In this document: in pieces, positions 8,971 through 12,826 of the stretch
Numbering within the stretch: position 1 is the first letter of the stretch
Layout of the letters: each line of letters opens with the position of its first letter
NCBI GenBank assembly: GCA_004335635.1
Contig: QAXH01005163.1
Span: forward strand, 13,912 to 26,737
Reading direction: 5' to 3'
DNA from: Chloromonas sp. AAM2
Lineage: Eukaryota > Chlorophyta > Chlorophyceae > Chlamydomonadales > Chlamydomonadaceae
DNA length: 12,826 bases
The notes under the pieces: generated by a model
Database searches by the model: none
Told to the model about the DNA's origin: nothing
The model's input: only the letters and a program-made list of their open reading frames with translations
Position numbers and translations under genes: made by a program

Positions 8971-11900
8971 ATGTCAGGGGCCAGTGGGAAGGGTCAGAAG
9001 GGTGGAGGCAGCGGTGCTGAGGAGAGCAGTAAGACAAAAAAGAAGATCGATGCTGAGACAGAACGTCTGCTTACCCAACTGCTGTTGCGGGTAAGTGGCG
9101 GCGATGTTGTTATGCTTGTTCTAGAAGGCCATCATTGCATCATCAGGAGTTCTGATTGCAACACCTGTCAAAAAAAGTTAATAATTTTAATGCCTCATCG
9201 CACCACCTGTCGTCATGGTCTGATGAGATACCACCTCCAGGGTCTGGCAGCGGGGCCACAGGTCATGGCACAGGTCATGCCAAGTTCTGCCCTTGTTGCT
9301 TGAACAGTTCCTTCCGAAAATCCTGTTGTCTGAGAAAGTGCCATGCGTTTGCCAGTGCTCCTGAGGTGGTTCCCTCAGCCAGGTGGCACCCATCCTGCAT
9401 GTTTCTCCCGCAGCATGCAGCGTCTGACTTTCAACTTGAGTGTTTGAGCTGCGGTGCTTGTGCCCCGCTGTGCATGTTTGCAGCGTGCCGCAGCCCTGCA
9501 AGATGCCTCTGAGGACCGGGGGGTTCTGGCCTTCTGTGGCCAGCCCGTCATGCGGGAGAAGCCCAACGAGCGGTTCCTGCAAAACACCCTCAAGGGCGTG
9601 TTCCACGCCAACAAGCGAGTGGACGAGGCGCTGCTCTGGGAGCAGCGGGAGCTGCAGCGGCAGCGGGAGGAGCGGGAGGAAAGGGCCAGGCGGGAAGCAA
9701 GGGAGGGGCGGCACAGCGGCCGGAGGGGCGGTGACAACGGGCAGCGAGAGGAGCGGGCGAGGCGGGAAGCAAGGGAGGGGCGGCACAGTGGTCATGCGGA
9801 ACCGTCAACCGGCGGGGATGCTGGCGACCTGCGACAGGACGGGCAGGAAGGGCTGGATGAGCGGCGGAGTCGGGAGAGGCGGGGCGGTGAGGATCGCGGG
9901 GCGCAGCGAGAAAAGCGGGAACGGGGCCGTGAAGATGGAATGCGGGTTGACCGAGGGGAGGGTCGGGAGGGCGGGCACAGACGGAAGCGCAGGGGTAGCA
10001 GCAGGAAGCGGCGGGAAGCGGAGGATACACGGGAAGAACAGGCAGCTGTGCACGGCAGGGAACGGGAGCCAGATACTGCATTGCGGGAAGGACGCGGTGG
10101 TGATGGTGTCGAGCGGTCGGAGAAGCATGAGGACCACGGAGTTCAGGCAGAGGGTGCGAACGGGCGGGACGGCGGGCACAGGCATAACCGCAGCAGGGCG
10201 AGTGAGGACGGTAGGCATCATAGACGCAAGGTAGGGCGCAGTCCTGGGACATCGGACGGGTGTGTGAACGGGCACAGGCTGGACGCAGGGCCTGAGGAGG
10301 AGGAAACCGACAGATGGCAGCCTGGAGACGAGTCGGATTCTAGGGGTACCGAGGGCTTGGGCGGCAGTCCCAGCCATCATGACAGCCCAGACCATCCTCT
10401 TGCCTCCTTACAGCAACGGCAGATGGACCATTTGCTTCCTTCAGATGGGCCGTCTTCGCCTCATGCCAGCCAGTCGTTGTCAGGCGACCCACGCAGGCCA
10501 CACTTGGCACATGGCTCAGATGAATCCCATCCCTCAGACCATGAGCAGCGATCTCCAATGCATCAAGATAAGCATGCTCCAAGCCAGGAGCAGTCACGTG
10601 CCACGACGCCCTCCTGCAGCCTCTCCCCAGCTCAGAAACGGTCAGGTGGCAGGAGGTCACGTGGGTCGGTTGAGCCTGAAAACGGCAGCCGCAGTGGTTC
10701 GTCGGGGACGAGCGGTTCAGAAGGGGCGAGGCGCACTGGCGCTGGACCCGGGCACTCGGGAAGGTGCGCCAGCAATAGAGTTTGGGCGGTTACTGTTCGT
10801 GGTGTTGTTTGCGCGGTTATTGATCGCCCGACACACCTGTCGCTTGAATACGGTATCAGTGTATGAACTAGCTGTTAAAAAATTGAGCCGGCTTGCACTC
10901 CGATCATCTTGGCAGAGAAGGCCCATCCAGCAATGCTGTCGTTGAATGCCCTTCCAGCACTTTTCTGTTCAGAGCCGTTCATGCAGTTGGGTTGGATCGT
11001 CAACCACGCGTGATAGTGTAGCTAGTTGTGTCCCTAGTTGGGCCGTTTTATTGCCCTGCAGTGGTTCTGCATCCGATGAAGGCGACGGCTCTGACGGCAA
11101 TGGTGGCGGTTGGATTATGGGCGATGACGAGCTTCATGAGCTGCTGAGCAGGCACACACCCAAGGGCCGGGGCAGCGTGGGGTCGAGAGTGGACGAGCCA
11201 GGGCCCTACCTGCCGCCTGGAGCTACAAGGTGTGTGTGAGGGAGTGTGGTTGTGTTTGAGAGAGGGGGGGGTGTGATGGGGGGTATATGTGACTGAGGCA
11301 GAGAGGGGCATGTGAGCCTCTGCCATTGTGCCTGGCATGACATGTTATGACGCATGGCGCGTGTGAGCGGTGCATGTATGACCAGCCAGGCGTGTGGGTG
11401 TGGGTGTGGGTATGTGCGCGTGTGTGTGTGCGCGTGTGTGTGTGTGTGACGTGGGCATGGGTATCACGAGGTTTTGTCCCCATGTTGCTGTGCAGACCGG
11501 CCCTTGAGGGCATTTCCCGTGGACCCACTGTCCCGCCATGGCTGGCGGCCGCCCGCACTGCACATGCATCCCTGGGCGTGGGAATGGGGATGGGGATGGG
11601 TGTGGGGCGTGGGTTGATCCCGGCCCCTGCGGCCTCCGCAAGCCAAGTCCTGGCGAGTGACGGGCAGCTGGCCAAGCTGCTGAGGCAGGTGGGTGGGTGT
11701 GGGTGGCATTGGACTGCAGAAGGCTGGACGTGTAAAGCATCCAACGTGAGCAGAGGCTTGATGCATGAGGCGTTCGGCTGAAGCTACGAGCTACAAGGCA
11801 CAGTTGTTGTAAACAGAAACATGTGAGGCACACTAGACACGCTTGGCGGTGAACGCATTGACTTTCCCTTCAACTCGTGAAGGTGAACCAAGGCAAGGGC

Positions 11901-12302
11901 TGCATTCTGAAGCCCACAGTGCCATGCCGCAAGAAATATGAGCGGGCTGCTTGCATGGGCGGTGGCAGCATCACCGGCACGCTGAGGCATTGAAGCACTA
12001 GAAATGCATGCGGCGCTGCTCAGTGCATTGGGTGGCAACCCATGCGGTTTCTGTGCAGCAACCAATCAACTATGGCTCCGATCTCTAGCTGAACGAAACA
12101 CTCACTGAAGTATTCATTGTGTTCTGTGGCCATGCAGGTTGCTAAGCGGAAGGTGCGGGAGGAGGAAAGAGAGGCGAGGCGGGCCAAGCGGGCGCGCAAG
12201 GATAAAAAGAAGAAGAGCGACAAAGGGAAAAAGGACAGGAGGAAGAAGAAAGATAGGAAGGAGAAGAAGAGCAAGGAAGGCAGCCCAAGGAGCTCTGATT
12301 GA
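8971..12302 (+). CDS. Conserved-block, charged low-complexity protein (tentatively NKAPD1-like), 5 exons, 641 aa
   Basis: Exons are 8971-9090, 9484-10763, 11062-11229, 11496-11688 and 12138-12302, with GT..AG ends and matching phases (0, 2, 2, 0). Residues 1-40 are Gly/Ser/Lys-rich, then a short helix. Residues 53-97 form the best-conserved-looking block, with GVLAFCGQPV, REKPNERFLQNTL and HANKRVDEALLWEQREL. The latter half resembles the N-terminus of NKAPD1 (C11orf57), an identification made from memory and not verified. Residues 98-465 are Arg/Glu/Gly/Ser-rich and disordered, with an exact 15-residue repeat. A second compact motif (488-517) reads DDELHELLSRH, GRGSVGSRVDEPGPYLP. The C-terminus (588-641) is a Lys/Arg run of nuclear-localisation type. 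This suggests a nuclear, RNA-associated protein, by inference. The gene follows REV7 on the same strand. No TGTAA is seen after the stop. Confidence 0.7.
9676..9792 (+). repeat. In-frame 72-bp-period duplication in the third gene
   Basis: A 29-bp stretch at 9688-9716 recurs exactly at 9760-9788. At protein level EERARREAREGRHSG appears at residues 105-119 and 129-143, a 24-residue period. The duplication keeps frame and extends the Arg/Glu-rich charged segment. Confidence 0.9.
11230..11495 (+). repeat. GT/G-rich intron 3 of the third gene
   Basis: This 266-nt intron is dominated by TG tracts and G runs: GTGTGTGTG directly at the donor, a run of nine G near 11265, and an alternating GTGCGCGTGTG tract about 11391-11450 before the acceptor. 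Alternating purine-pyrimidine tracts of this kind can adopt Z-DNA; none of this is coding. Confidence 0.8.
11574..11613 (+). other. Potential G-quadruplex within coding exon 4 of the third gene
   Basis: Seven runs of three or more G, separated by two to three bases, occur within 40 bp. They are translated as a Gly-Val/Gly-Met alternation (VGMGMGMGVGRG, residues 551-562). The same DNA therefore encodes a low-complexity peptide and could fold as a G-quadruplex on the coding strand and in the mRNA. Confidence 0.6.
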
Positions 12303-12826
12303 AATGATGCATGCATCCTTTCCGAAATCCTTTGTCAAGCTCTCAATCAATCTGCCAACTGGTCAGCAAGATGTGGTCTCAGCTAGGGCTTGGCACTTGA
12401 CAGTGAGGTGTGTTGGCCGCCAGGTCTGGACAAGCCTTGTTGTTGCACGAATATGCACGAAATCGTCCAAAACCAGGTTCTGGTATAAGGTGCTAATCTC
12501 AGAAGAACGGTGCTAATCTCTTTTCGGATATTCAGATCTGTAGACTCGCAGCAGCTCCCTCACAGCTACCTGAACGTACTTCCTCTTAATCAACTTGAGT
12601 TTGCGGATACTGAATGGATATACACCACAGGCGCTACCACGAGGGCGTCTGGCTGCTGAGGCCAGCCCTGGGAAGGCCTGCTCTCTGAACACCTCGGTCG
12701 CTCTTCTGATCTTCTCAGGCCTGACCATGCTCGACAGGTTTCGCTGCAGCTCTCTGCCTGCTAATCCTCCTCTATCCAGGGGGGCGGGGGGAAATATCGC
12801 ATGTGGCTGGGGGGCGGGCGGGGGGG
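12303..12826. other. Region downstream of the third gene, mostly unassigned
   Basis: This 524-bp stretch should contain the 3' UTR of the third gene, but no TGTAA signal is visible; TGTAG at 12538 is the nearest variant. A 12-bp direct repeat (GGTGCTAATCTC) occurs at 12489-12500 and 12509-12520. The right edge, from about 12779, is rich in G runs. Apart from the weak minus-strand ORF, nothing else is supported. Confidence 0.5.
12513..12728 (-). CDS. Unassigned basic ORF, 71 aa from first ATG, frame open to the window edge
   Basis: A minus-strand frame runs from the right edge to a TAG at 12515-12513, with a first ATG at 12728. The product is Arg/Lys-rich (IRKLKLIKRKY and ELLRVYRSEYPKRD near the end). 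I do not recognise it. The frame stays open upstream through the G-rich edge, so this could be the last exon of a convergent gene, part of a mobile element, or chance. Codon use is not obviously non-coding, but no homology or splice evidence supports it. Confidence 0.25.
   Translation of the reverse strand: MVRPEKIRRATEVFREQAFPGLASAARRPRGSACGVYPFSIRKLKLIKRKYVQVAVRELLRVYRSEYPKRD

Noticed and set aside
9187..10395. Minus-strand ORFs of up to 220 aa rich in Pro, Leu and Ala
   Set aside because: They are complements of the Arg/Glu/Gly-rich GC-rich exon 2 of the third gene; such exons leave long open antisense frames by composition.
11223..11833. His-Thr repeat ORFs on the minus strand
   Set aside because: They translate the GT-rich intron 3 and flanking exon in reverse; the repeat composition alone explains them.

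Overview
This is intron-rich eukaryotic nuclear DNA, most likely from a chlorophycean green alga (Chlamydomonadales-like). Three points support this. The genes have many introns of roughly 80-700 nt with GT..AG ends. Introns carry abundant simple repeats. A TGTAA motif, the green-algal polyadenylation signal, lies about 70 nt past one stop codon. The closest remembered relatives of the long kinase-like gene are plant proteins. The species assignment is inference. I see no bacterial operon, CRISPR array, rRNA or tRNA.

Layout. (1) Minus strand, 7179 down to 1 and off the left edge: a 15-exon SCYL1-type pseudokinase gene (plant CTEXP/Cex1 lineage), open at its 3' end. All 14 splice junctions were placed by hand and keep frame, giving 718 complete residues. 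(2) Plus strand, 7481-8854: a complete four-exon REV7/MAD2L2 gene (217 aa, HORMA domain). Genes 1 and 2 are head to head, with 301 bp between start codons, so this interval must hold both promoters. (3) Plus strand, 8971-12302: a five-exon gene for a 641-aa charged, low-complexity, probably nuclear protein with a Lys/Arg-rich C-terminus. Its N-terminal conserved block resembles NKAPD1-type proteins, a tentative match. It begins only 116 bp after the REV7 stop. (4) 12303-12826: mostly unassigned, with one weak minus-strand ORF and G-rich DNA at the window edge.

Repeats lie almost entirely in introns: a 17-copy CATCAG array, a seven-copy 11-bp minisatellite, a four-copy 9-bp repeat, GT microsatellites, a 33-bp inverted repeat around one GT tract, and a duplicated 76-bp block. 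The remaining introns over 300 nt (1022-1330, 2288-2771, 3783-4189, 5449-5785, 5882-6202, 6276-6739, 7943-8273, 9091-9483, 11689-12137) show nothing I can name.

The three genes do not form an obvious pathway. SCYL1 proteins act in Golgi/COPI traffic and tRNA export, REV7 in translesion synthesis and DNA-break repair, and the third is probably an RNA-related nuclear protein. Their tight packing may couple their transcription. I found no convincing undescribed system. The best leads are the shared promoter with a possible uORF, the in-frame intron of SCYL1, the insert in the REV7 seatbelt, and the third gene with its internal duplication.
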